From Deltaproteobacteria bacterium (GTDB taxonomy: Bacteria > Desulfobacterota > Desulfomonilia > UBA1062), in assembly GCA_018433085.1 (NCBI GenBank), contig JAHDRW010000023.1, forward strand, positions 48,977-112,976: a DNA stretch of 64,000 nt. The letters are read 5' to 3'. The notes beneath the pieces are model-generated. The model did not search any database. It saw only the letters and a list, made by a program, of their open reading frames with translations, and was not told the origin of the DNA. Below are positions 1 to 6,996 of the stretch, one piece after another. The translations under genes were made by a program, and so were the position numbers. Position 1 is the first letter of the stretch; each line of letters opens with the position of its first letter.

Positions 1-422
1 CCGGTGGCCGCCCGGGTGGCGTTTTCCATGATGGTCCCGCGCACGAGCTCGCCCTGGCCGTATGCCGCGAAGTTAAAGCCCAGGAGCTCCCCGATCCTGG
101 CCCCGGGCACATACTCCCCGTCCACGCCCTGGAGCATGTATGCCCGTGATCCGGGCACCCCGGTGGACGGGCTTATACTGAACACCTGGCCGTCCACGGC
201 CACGCCCTCGAAAAGAGCCTCGTCCAGGGCGCTCGCGTCCCAGAACCCGCCGCCCGAGATCTCCGCGTCCGCCAGGCCCGCCTTTTTCAGCCGCGAGTTG
301 GTGTTGAATACCGTCCTGTCCTTGATCTCCGCCCCGTAGACGAGCGAGATCTCGTTGTGCTTGCTCGACAGGTCATATCCCCCGTGAAAAATCTGACAGT
401 TGATCAAGACGAGCTCGGCCAT
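1..422 (-). CDS. Phage major tail tube protein, partial (3' end off window)
   Basis: The gene starts at ATG 422, one base after the stop of the upstream gene, and runs off the left edge after about 140 codons. The readable part begins MAELVLINCQIFHGG and continues with a compact beta-rich pattern (LVYGAEIKDRTVFN, then GVPGSRAYMLQGVDGEY). This resembles siphophage major tail tube (gpV-like) proteins, which polymerise into the tail tube. Context supports this: it directly follows the Z-like, FII-like and tail-terminator genes, the place of gpV in lambda. The assignment rests more on gene order than on a signature motif. A fibre-like or other virion protein is the main alternative. Confidence 0.6.
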   Translation of the reverse strand, partial: MAELVLINCQIFHGGYDLSSKHNEISLVYGAEIKDRTVFNTNSRLKKAGLADAEISGGGFWDASALDEALFEGVAVDGQVFSISPSTGVPGSRAYMLQGVDGEYVPGARIGELLGFNFAAYGQGELVRGTIMENATRAAT

Positions 423-423
423 G

Positions 424-897
424 TTAAGCCCCCCATTTGTTAGTCATGTAATTGACGGCGATCGTCATCTTGACGATCCCGAACCGCTTGCCCTCCTGGA
501 CCACCTCGCTGCTCTCGTCCGCCAGCGGGTCGGTGGAGAGCACGTGCCGCCCCTGGGCGTCCTGGTCGCCGAGGCCCCATTTTTCATCCACCGCCACGGC
601 CGCCTGGAGGTCCTCTATCGCGTCGCGCATCTGTGCCGGCACGTCGCCCAGGTCGCCCGAGACCACCGCGGTGGCCTCCACCATGAGCCGGTGCCGGGTC
701 CGGCTGCCGCTTGCCGCTTCCTTCTCGTCGTCCGGGTCCCGCACCGCCACCCCGGGGATGTCCGGCTCCTGAAACGGGCTTATCTTCCACTCGAACACGT
801 GCGCGCCGATGTCCGTGCCATACCCGGCCGCCGTCCGGATCCCCGCGAACCGGGCCCGGATCCGGTCCATGATCTGCTGCCTCAGCGTGTCCCCCAC
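424..897 (-). CDS. Phage tail terminator-like protein (lambda gpU type)
   Basis: A 157-residue protein, in the size range of lambda gpU-type tail terminators, which cap the growing tail tube and join it to the head. It opens with an amphipathic helix (LRQQIMDRIRARFAGI) and later has the segment VEATAVVSGDLGDVPAQMRDAIEDLQAAV, typical of this family, where the central helix follows a strand. The start is GTG at 897 with AAGGGGG six bases upstream; an ATG at 870 is possible but has no ribosome site. It lies between the FII-like connector and the tail tube gene, with a one-base gap to the latter. Confidence 0.6.
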   Translation of the reverse strand: MGDTLRQQIMDRIRARFAGIRTAAGYGTDIGAHVFEWKISPFQEPDIPGVAVRDPDDEKEAASGSRTRHRLMVEATAVVSGDLGDVPAQMRDAIEDLQAAVAVDEKWGLGDQDAQGRHVLSTDPLADESSEVVQEGKRFGIVKMTIAVNYMTNKWGA

Positions 898-908
898 GTA
901 AGGCCCCC

Positions 909-1232
909 TTATTCGCTGTTCCGGCTCAGGACGAGCCTGGTCATGCCGTCGCCGGCCGGTTCCACCCCGATGATGGCGTAAAAGGTCGAGCCCGCCTCCA
1001 GCTGGTCCCCTTGGCGGGTTCCCTCGATATCCTCGTCGCTCGCCCAGGCCTCCGGCGCCGTGGTCTCCACCTGCCCGTCTCCGGATCCCCCCAGACGGTA
1101 AGGCTCCTGGAAGTCCACCAGGATGTCGGCGAACTTTCTCCCGTCCCGCCAGAGGCTCGCCGTCACCGCGCCCTCGTTCTCGTTGAGGAACACGGTTTTG
1201 ATGTCGTTTTGCACGTGCTCCGTGAAGCTCAC
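909..1232 (-). CDS. Head-tail joining protein (lambda FII-like)
   Basis: A 107-residue protein. The long open frame extends far upstream, but that part overlaps the neighbouring gene in another frame. The likely start is GTG 1232, with AGGAGG just upstream and a 4-base GTGA overlap with the stop of the gene before it. The protein is short and strand-rich (VTASLWRDGRKFADILVDFQEPY near residues 25-45). Size and position between the Z-like and U-like genes match head-tail attachment proteins such as FII, which prepare filled heads for tail joining. Family assignment is inferred from order and size. Confidence 0.55.
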   Translation of the reverse strand: MSFTEHVQNDIKTVFLNENEGAVTASLWRDGRKFADILVDFQEPYRLGGSGDGQVETTAPEAWASDEDIEGTRQGDQLEAGSTFYAIIGVEPAGDGMTRLVLSRNSE

Positions 1233-1849
1233 ACCGCCCTCCTCTTCATCCGGTTCCGGCTCATCTGATAGCCGATCTCGTGTCTCAGGGTCCGGGGCCC
1301 CTTTTCCCTCATGAGCTTCACCAGGGCGTCTACGGCCTTGAGCTTGAACATCTGGGCCACCCCCAGGGAGTACAGCTCCTTGACGGGCAGGCTCCTCGGT
1401 CCCCGGCGCTCGAATATCCCCACGTGTCCGGATCTCATCCTGGCCACGAAGGCGTGCTTCAGGGTCGTGCGGCCCGCCCCCCGCCTCACCCGGACGCTCG
1501 CCCGGCGCCTGCCCTTGTAGGGCGCCGGGATCCCCGCCTGGCTCACGGGCGCCTTGGGTAGCCCGCCGAACTTGAACAGCGGAAAGGCGCCGCCCGATGC
1601 CGCGATGGTGGCGTATATCCTGCCGGCCCGCTGCGCGCTGCCCGCCCGGGCCCGGATAAGCCGCACGCCCTTTTTCACGTCCCGGGTTTTGATGTTGTAC
1701 TCGTTCGTCATGGTCCGCACGCTCACGGTCACGCCCTGGGCGCCGATCTTGTTCAGCGCGCTCACCGCGCCCCGCTCGATGTTCCGGTCCATGAGGTCCA
1801 GGCTCGCCAGGGCGTCGTCCACGCCTTCCATGGTGATGTCGAACTGCAT
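1229..1849 (-). CDS. Minor tail protein Z-like
   Basis: A 206-residue protein starting at ATG 1849 behind GGGAGAG. Its N-terminus (MQFDITMEGVDDALASLDLMDRNIERGAVSALNKIG) and basic middle with many Arg residues match the minor tail protein Z family. In lambda, gpZ acts at the last steps of tail maturation and in DNA injection. The following segment VRTMTNEYNIKTRDVKKGVRLIRA is also characteristic. It is translationally coupled to the next gene (GTGA overlap). Apparent upstream codons back to 1891 precede the ribosome site and are not used. Confidence 0.75.
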   Translation of the reverse strand: MQFDITMEGVDDALASLDLMDRNIERGAVSALNKIGAQGVTVSVRTMTNEYNIKTRDVKKGVRLIRARAGSAQRAGRIYATIAASGGAFPLFKFGGLPKAPVSQAGIPAPYKGRRRASVRVRRGAGRTTLKHAFVARMRSGHVGIFERRGPRSLPVKELYSLGVAQMFKLKAVDALVKLMREKGPRTLRHEIGYQMSRNRMKRRAV

Positions 1850-1860
1850 GCGCTCTCCCG

Positions 1861-2208
1861 CTACTCCACGCGGATGGGGATATCCCCCCACACGATCCCG
1901 GCCGTGTGCTCGTCGTCATACACCGCGAGCCTGGCCGTATGGTCGCCGGCTGCCAGGGCCTGGCCGCCCAGGGCGAGCACGAGCTTGCTGTCTCCTGCCT
2001 GGGCCCCGGGCACCCTGGCCGCCTCGTCCGCGGTCAGGGTCCTGCTCCAGTCGAACACCCCGGGCGCCGTCTGGCTGTCGATCGTGACAGCGCCCACCAG
2101 GAGCTGCATCCGATTGACGCTCGCGAGGCTCGGTACCGTTCCGTCTGCCATGAGCACCAGATCGATGGCGTTGTCCCGGGTGAGATAAACGTATTCCCGC
2201 CGCTGCAT
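1861..2208 (-). CDS. Hypothetical phage virion-associated protein
   Basis: A 115-residue protein starting at ATG 2208 behind GGAGGAGAT. It begins with a polar segment (REYVYLTRDNAIDLVLMADG). The rest is strand-rich, with an Ig-like feel toward the end (LAAGDHTARLAVYDDEHTAGIVWGDIPIRVE). It has no catalytic motif, signal peptide or membrane segment. It lies between a Gp80-like fibre domain protein and the Z-like protein, so a structural or baseplate role is likely. I do not recognise the family. Confidence 0.6.
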   Translation of the reverse strand: MQRREYVYLTRDNAIDLVLMADGTVPSLASVNRMQLLVGAVTIDSQTAPGVFDWSRTLTADEAARVPGAQAGDSKLVLALGGQALAAGDHTARLAVYDDEHTAGIVWGDIPIRVE

Positions 2209-2218
2209 ATCTCCTCCG

Positions 2219-2626
2219 TTACGCCGAGGCCGTGAAGGTCACATCCAGGTCGCCCGCCGCGAATCTCGCCGTGTCCCCGATGCCCACCGGCTTGGACGTA
2301 TTCAGTGCCCCCCACCCCAGGAAGTTGCCGGCGGCGGCCGCGTCGTACAGCGCGAAATGGGTGATGGTCCCCCAGGCGCCGCTCGCCTCCGCGAATTCGA
2401 TCGGGTTGGCGTTGTCGATGATCCGGTTTGCCTCCGCGTTCCAGTCCGCGGGCGCCGTCTGTTTCCTGGCGTATCCGCCGCCCGCGGGCGGTGTCACGTT
2501 TGCCCCGGCGTCCGTGGGCGCCGTGGTGGACAGCTCCACGTAGATGTTCGCCGGCGCCGTGTACGCCGCTTTCCCGAAAACGTGATTCAGAATCGAGCTT
2601 GCCCAGTGATTGCTGATATTCCCCAT
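2219..2626 (-). CDS. Phage tail fibre-like protein (Gp80-like domain)
   Basis: A 135-residue protein starting at ATG 2626 behind CGGAGG. It has the pattern of a small fibre or base-plate family common in siphophages: an N-terminal helix (WASSILNHVFGKAAYTAP), the block IYVELSTTAPTDAG, then GGGYARKQ, and the C-terminal block WGTITHFALYDAAAAGNFLGWGAL followed by a strand ending in DLDVTFTAS. Such proteins are virion components, but their exact location is not established. It follows the repeat-rich beta-helix gene with a three-base gap. Confidence 0.7.
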   Translation of the reverse strand: MGNISNHWASSILNHVFGKAAYTAPANIYVELSTTAPTDAGANVTPPAGGGYARKQTAPADWNAEANRIIDNANPIEFAEASGAWGTITHFALYDAAAAGNFLGWGALNTSKPVGIGDTARFAAGDLDVTFTASA

Positions 2627-2629
2627 GTC

Positions 2630-4330
2630 TTACACCTCCGTGATCGTTCGTTTTATGGTGATCGAGATCGTCTCCCGCTGTGGCGTGACGCTCTCGATGG
2701 TCAGGTCGATGGGATCCCCCAGGGTCGAAGGGATGAACGTGCTTAAGGCGCCCAGGAGCTCGGCCAGGGCGTCGATGGATCCGGAAAAAGACAGGGTGAG
2801 CCCGAGGCCTCCGGACACGTCCACCGTGCCTGCGATGCTGCCGGCCAGCTCCCGGTCCACCTTGACGTGCCCCGTGATGTCCGCGGCCGCCTCCACCCCC
2901 CCGGAGATCCCGCGGATCGCCATGGCCGCGCCCGCGAGCTCGGCCACCGCCGCCATGGCGCCGGAGATGTTCCGGAAAGGCCGCACCGCCCCGGTCATGT
3001 TCACGGCCCCGTCCACCTGGCCCGCGAGCCCCAGGATCACGCGCATATTCGCCGCCATGTTTCCGGCCGCGTCGATGCTGCCGGCCAGGTCGATCACGCC
3101 GGAAAGGGAGAGGGCCCCGCCCATGCCGGCCTGGGCGGCCACCGTCCCGATGAGGGCCCGGTACACCCTGGCGTATGCCTCCAGCTCCGCCCGGGCGTCG
3201 ATGGATCCCGCGATCCCGCGCACCGGTTTCATGGTTGCCGCGGCCTGGGCCTGGGCGCTCACGTTGCCCTGGATCCCCCTGGTCATCCTCAGGGCGGCCT
3301 CCGCCTGTGCCCGGGTGTCCACATTGCCCTGGATGCCCCGGATGGCCCGCATCCCGCACGATGCCCCGGCCGTGATCTGGGCCGTGCCCGACATGCCCAC
3401 GTATTTTTTGAGCGCTGCCGCCAGCTGGGGAGTCACTGCGATGGCCCCTGCCAGGTCCACATAGGCCCCGCCGGAGGTGGTATGCTCGAACGCTCCGCGA
3501 TCCGGGGCAGATGGATCCCTCGGGTTGCCGAGTAAATCATCATCTACGGGGTAAACAATATCCGATGTCAGATCCGTGCCGGTGCCGTCTGCGGAGGCCA
3601 GGCGGTAGTCGTCATTGGACTGATCGCTGAACGCGATGCCCTCCTGCTCCGCACAGGTGGTGAGCGTCCAGTCACCACCCCAGAAGTCCTCTACGGCGTT
3701 GTCCTCGGATATGCAGTTTTTCGCTACACCCGCGCTCACCTCAACGTATCCGTCACGGTTGTCCACGGATGTGCAGTAGTAGCAGTAACAGGTGCCGCCC
3801 GAGACATAGATGCTCCAGCCGTCGCACTCGTACACCACGCAATTGATGGCGAGGGCTCCGTTCGCCAGACGAATACCGCGACCCGTCTCCGCCCCGTTGA
3901 CTGATTTTGCGAAGCACCCAACAACGGCCGCATTGCCCGCGAGCATGTAGCAGGCGTAGGCTGTGCCCGATGTATAGGTGTTGATCATGGTGATGTCCTG
4001 CACCTGATCATAGGATTCGCCGCAGTAGATGATGTCCGGGTATCCTGCACAGCTGAAGACCACGCCGCTGGTAGGGTCATAGGTGCGGCTTACACTTGGA
4101 GCCTTGCGCACGACCCTGAAATAGCTGGCGTTCGTGGTGGCCCCTGCGATGTAACAGCCCCCATCGTTATAGGGAGAGGCATCCTCGTAGCAGTCGAGCA
4201 CCTCTCCTGCCTGCGCGGTGACGAGATCGTTATCGGTGGCCGATTCCCAGGTGGACAGGGAGGTATAGTCCCGGGTGGCGTTCCCATAGGTGGAAACATT
4301 GTATGCAAGCGGGAGCCTGCGGCTGCCCAT
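2630..4330 (-). CDS. Beta-helix tail spike/fibre-like protein with 20-residue repeats
   Basis: A 566-residue protein with two visible parts. Residues 1 to about 290 look like a right-handed parallel beta-helix: many short turns rich in Gly, Asn, Cys and Tyr (for example CYYCTSVDN), ending in a proline-rich GNPRDPSAPDRGAFEH segment typical of such proteins. Residues about 292-530 consist of roughly twelve back-to-back units of about 20 residues, each with a core like GIxGxVxAxAxxxAxxMxxxR. The start ATG 4330 overlaps the previous stop (TAATG). Domains like the first often bind or cleave surface polysaccharide in tail spikes. A receptor-binding role is inferred; no catalytic residues can be assigned. 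Confidence 0.65.
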   Translation of the reverse strand: MGSRRLPLAYNVSTYGNATRDYTSLSTWESATDNDLVTAQAGEVLDCYEDASPYNDGGCYIAGATTNASYFRVVRKAPSVSRTYDPTSGVVFSCAGYPDIIYCGESYDQVQDITMINTYTSGTAYACYMLAGNAAVVGCFAKSVNGAETGRGIRLANGALAINCVVYECDGWSIYVSGGTCYCYYCTSVDNRDGYVEVSAGVAKNCISEDNAVEDFWGGDWTLTTCAEQEGIAFSDQSNDDYRLASADGTGTDLTSDIVYPVDDDLLGNPRDPSAPDRGAFEHTTSGGAYVDLAGAIAVTPQLAAALKKYVGMSGTAQITAGASCGMRAIRGIQGNVDTRAQAEAALRMTRGIQGNVSAQAQAAATMKPVRGIAGSIDARAELEAYARVYRALIGTVAAQAGMGGALSLSGVIDLAGSIDAAGNMAANMRVILGLAGQVDGAVNMTGAVRPFRNISGAMAAVAELAGAAMAIRGISGGVEAAADITGHVKVDRELAGSIAGTVDVSGGLGLTLSFSGSIDALAELLGALSTFIPSTLGDPIDLTIESVTPQRETISITIKRTITEV

Positions 4331-4752
4331 TATGCCCTGTCCTTTATGAGGTTAAGCCCATCCGTACCTGCCACGTTCCGGCTGGTCATTTTGTCGAAGA
4401 AATCCTCTTTCCACACATAGGTGGATTCCAGCGGCTGATAGACCACGCCGGTATCCTTGGCCTTGGAGATGTCCACGCCCAGGTTTTTCATGGTTGCCTC
4501 TGGCAGGGCAAACCGGCGCTTGCGCTGGATGCCCGCTTTCTGCGCGTCATAGTATGGCTCCGCCAGCGCCGCCATTTGGGATGCCGTCGGGCCGTCCACC
4601 TGGACGATCAGGAACAGCTTGCGCTCCTTCTCGCTCCACTGGTGTCCCTCGGGCTTGAACGCGATGATGTCCCCGAACTGAGCGCGAAACTCGTCCCGCC
4701 CGTCCGGGTTGTTCTTGTCATGCCCCATGATTGCTACCGACCACCTGGCCAT
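4330..4752 (-). CDS. Hypothetical phage protein
   Basis: A 140-residue protein; ATG 4752 follows GGAGGAG and is preferred over a longer frame reaching 4908, which overlaps the upstream gene. It begins MARWSVAIMGHDKNNPDG and contains FGDIIAFKPEGHQWSEKERKLFLIVQVDG. The same kind of protein recurs next to tail-fibre genes in phages, but its function is unknown to me. It has no signal peptide, membrane segment or enzyme motif. It is coupled to the beta-helix gene through a TAATG overlap, so it may assist that protein. Confidence 0.6.
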   Translation of the reverse strand: MARWSVAIMGHDKNNPDGRDEFRAQFGDIIAFKPEGHQWSEKERKLFLIVQVDGPTASQMAALAEPYYDAQKAGIQRKRRFALPEATMKNLGVDISKAKDTGVVYQPLESTYVWKEDFFDKMTSRNVAGTDGLNLIKDRA

Positions 4753-4810
4753 GAATTTCTCCTCCGTGAGGAGGCCCCCGGGCTCCCCCGGAGGCCGTGG
4801 TTGCTGTCTC

Positions 4811-5593
4811 TTACGGCTCCGCCTTGATTCCTGCCGGACATCCGGGCGGCGGGTCGAAGGTGATGACATTGACCGTCGGCTGGCACGGGCACTTGTTACC
4901 GGCCACATCGTAGGCGATCACGCAGATGGAGCTCCCGGCGTCCTGGACGGGGAGCGGCCCCTCCCAGGCGGTGAGGGTGTGGTCCCCGGGGAGATCCGCG
5001 GCGAACTCGCCGTCCACCAGGATCTGGAAGCCCGCGAAGTCTGACGGCGGGGTGTAGGGGTCCCAGGAGATCTTATAGGTCCAGCCGAGGCTCACGCCGC
5101 CCAGAACGAAGAACGCGGCGAACAGGAGTAGAAGCAGGTTTGGTCGGACGAAGCCTGAGCGGGTTCCGGGAAAGGCGCCGGGGCCTGCGCTGGTCTCCGG
5201 GAGCGAATCGGGCTCCTCGGGGGCGAGCTCGCGGCCCTGTGGAAAGAGCACGTCGATCACGAACTGGATGGCCTTGTCGTCCGCCTCGCCCGGGGTCTCC
5301 CGACACTCCTCGCGGACTTTGACCAGGGTGTCGTAGATCTGGGCCCGGACCGCCGGGGTGGCCTTCTCCAGGAGTATGGCCAGGGCCTGCTCCAGCTTGC
5401 CGGTGCCGGTGGTCGTATACTCGCCCAGGACGATGGCCTCGATGATGCACAGGAGGGCGTCATCGATCTTGGTGGTGGTCTGTGAGGTCCACCACTGCCT
5501 CAAAAAGTCGAATCCGGCCTTGATATACTGCCGGGCCGGCTTGGACAGGGTGAGCAGTATATTGAAAAACGCTGTGATCCAGATACTTACCAT
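4811..5593 (-). CDS. Membrane-anchored phage protein with C-terminal beta-sandwich-like domain
   Basis: A 260-residue protein starting at ATG 5593 behind GAGGAGG. Residues 1-15 are hydrophobic (VSIWITAFFNILLTL). Residues about 35-115 are helical (IDDALLCIIEAIVLGEYTTTGTGKLEQAL and onward). A clear transmembrane segment lies near residues 150-170 (LLLLLFAAFFVLGGVSLGW). The rest looks like a fibronectin-III-type or similar sandwich (FAGFQILVDGEFAADLPGDHTLTAW). It sits just downstream of the amidase and a small membrane protein, so it may belong to the lysis group. The extracellular-type domain also allows a surface role. Function unknown. Confidence 0.55.
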   Translation of the reverse strand: MVSIWITAFFNILLTLSKPARQYIKAGFDFLRQWWTSQTTTKIDDALLCIIEAIVLGEYTTTGTGKLEQALAILLEKATPAVRAQIYDTLVKVREECRETPGEADDKAIQFVIDVLFPQGRELAPEEPDSLPETSAGPGAFPGTRSGFVRPNLLLLLFAAFFVLGGVSLGWTYKISWDPYTPPSDFAGFQILVDGEFAADLPGDHTLTAWEGPLPVQDAGSSICVIAYDVAGNKCPCQPTVNVITFDPPPGCPAGIKAEP

Positions 5594-5615
5594 AAAACCT
5601 CCTCGTTTTTTTGGT

Positions 5616-5912
5616 TTAGGCCCCGTCGGGGTCCTTGAATTGCTTTTCCAGATAGCCGCAGATCCGGTTGACCTTGGCCCGGATGTCGTTGATCCCGGTC
5701 CACATATGGCTCTGGCTGGTCTTCACGTCCTGGAGCTGCCGGGTGAGGTGGGTGATCTCCTGGTCGAAAACGTCCTTGCGGACGAACTGATCCCCGCCGT
5801 GGTTGAAGGTGGTCCCGGGCTTGTCGGGCCCGTACTTGATGATGACCACGGCGATGAGGAGACAGGCGCCCAGGATGCCCGGGCCGAAGGTTTGCACGAT
5901 GCCGGCATCCAT
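5616..5912 (-). CDS. Small membrane protein with coiled coil, possible lysis accessory
   Basis: A 98-residue protein. An ATG at 5912 overlaps the amidase stop (TGATG) and lies seven bases after AGGAGG; a GTG one codon earlier is also possible. Residues about 8-27 form one transmembrane helix (TFGPGILGACLLIAVVIIKYG). The C-terminal half is polar and helical with heptad-like spacing (FDQEITHLTRQLQDVKTSQS). This layout is seen in phage holin- or DUF2730-like proteins. Direct coupling to the endolysin favours a lysis role, but a one-helix protein with a long coiled coil could also be a spanin-like or regulatory protein. Confidence 0.55.
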   Translation of the reverse strand: MDAGIVQTFGPGILGACLLIAVVIIKYGPDKPGTTFNHGGDQFVRKDVFDQEITHLTRQLQDVKTSQSHMWTGINDIRAKVNRICGYLEKQFKDPDGA

Positions 5913-6499
5913 CACCCCACCTCCTGAAGGGCCCGCCGGATCCCTTCGATGATGGCGTCCGCGATCCGCGCCCGGCCCACGTGGGTGAGGAGCGGCTGCG
6001 CGTCATCCTCGTGGTCCAGAAAGAGCGGCTCCAGGATGATGGCCGGCGGCCGGGTTCGCTGAAGAAAAATAAGCGTGGAAAAATGCTTGATGCCCCGGTC
6101 GTCCCGCTCGCCGTCGAAGGCCTCCAGGGGGGCACGGAACAGCCGGGCGTAGTTCTCCGCGGTTTTCGAGACCCGCTTTTCGTTGCCATAGACGAGCACT
6201 TCCGAGCCCTTTGCCTGGTGGCCCTGGCTCGCGTTGAAATGGAGCTCCACACACAAGTCCACGGGCTCGATCGCGTGCATTTCATTGATAAGATTCACCT
6301 TTGCGTTCAGGCTGGAAAGGCGGCGGTCGAACAGGGGCGCGTGCTGGTCCATGTTGAGCATGTGCACCCGCTTGTCCTGCCGGAACGCGTCCATCACCAG
6401 GTCACAGATAATGAGCGCCGAGAAATGCTCCACCAGGCGGTACCGGGGATTGACGGCCCCCCAGTACACGGGGTCATGGCCTGCACTCAGTATGATCAT
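5912..6499 (-). CDS. N-acetylmuramoyl-L-alanine amidase (phage endolysin)
   Basis: A 195-residue zinc amidase of the Amidase_3 type that cuts the bond between N-acetylmuramic acid and the stem peptide. The start is ATG 6499 behind AAGGAG; frame upstream of it lacks a start signal. Metal and catalytic residues are visible: His in ILSAGHD (residue about 7), Glu-Leu-His in CVELHFNAS (about 72-75), and Glu in AIILEPLFLDH near the C-terminus. No signal peptide is present, so export would need a holin or host pathway. It is encoded after the DUF2190 protein and coupled to a small membrane protein. Confidence 0.85.
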   Translation of the reverse strand: MIILSAGHDPVYWGAVNPRYRLVEHFSALIICDLVMDAFRQDKRVHMLNMDQHAPLFDRRLSSLNAKVNLINEMHAIEPVDLCVELHFNASQGHQAKGSEVLVYGNEKRVSKTAENYARLFRAPLEAFDGERDDRGIKHFSTLIFLQRTRPPAIILEPLFLDHEDDAQPLLTHVGRARIADAIIEGIRRALQEVG

Positions 6500-6578
6500 G
6501 CGCTGCTCCTTGAAAATTCGAGGGGGGCGAGGAGGTGTGCCCCCCTCCACTGCATTTTTATCCGCCCCGGTGGTCGCC

Positions 6579-6926
6579 TCAGTACGGTTTGAACACCCGG
6601 ATGGTGGCGTTCAGCCCGGCGCCGATGGCCTCCCGGGCGTACCCGAAGAACACCACGCCCGCGCCGATGGCCTCGTTGCTGATCGCGCCCGTGGCCAGCG
6701 TACAGGTGAGTTGGTCGCCGATGCCGATCCCGCCGCCCACCGTGTCTGTCACCGGGAGATCGAACATCCCCCGGCTCCTGCCCGTGCCTGCGCCGCCCAC
6801 GGCCACGTCCTGGTTTGCTATGACTGCCTGATCCCCGAGAACCACCACGTCCCCGCCGTTGATCGCCGCCGCGCCCGGGTTGGTGTAGTCAATGGAATCT
6901 CCTGGCCCGAAATAATTCACGCTCAT
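6579..6926 (-). CDS. DUF2190 family head protein (capsid decoration type)
   Basis: A 115-residue protein starting at ATG 6926 behind AGGAGTG. It has the usual DUF2190 pattern: MSVNYFGPGDSIDYTNPGAAAINGGDVVVLGD at the N-terminus, then the block IANQDVAVGGAGTGRSRGMFDLPV, and alternating Gly/Ala turns to the C-terminus. Members lie directly downstream of the major capsid gene in many phages and are thought to decorate or stabilise heads, like lambda gpD. Its position next to the capsid fusion agrees. Confidence 0.75.
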   Translation of the reverse strand: MSVNYFGPGDSIDYTNPGAAAINGGDVVVLGDQAVIANQDVAVGGAGTGRSRGMFDLPVTDTVGGGIGIGDQLTCTLATGAISNEAIGAGVVFFGYAREAIGAGLNATIRVFKPY

Positions 6927-6996
6927 GGTTCACTCCTTTTCCCTTTCGTTTGTCCCCTGCTCCGTATGCCCTGCCTGTTCCCGTGCCGCCGGCGCC

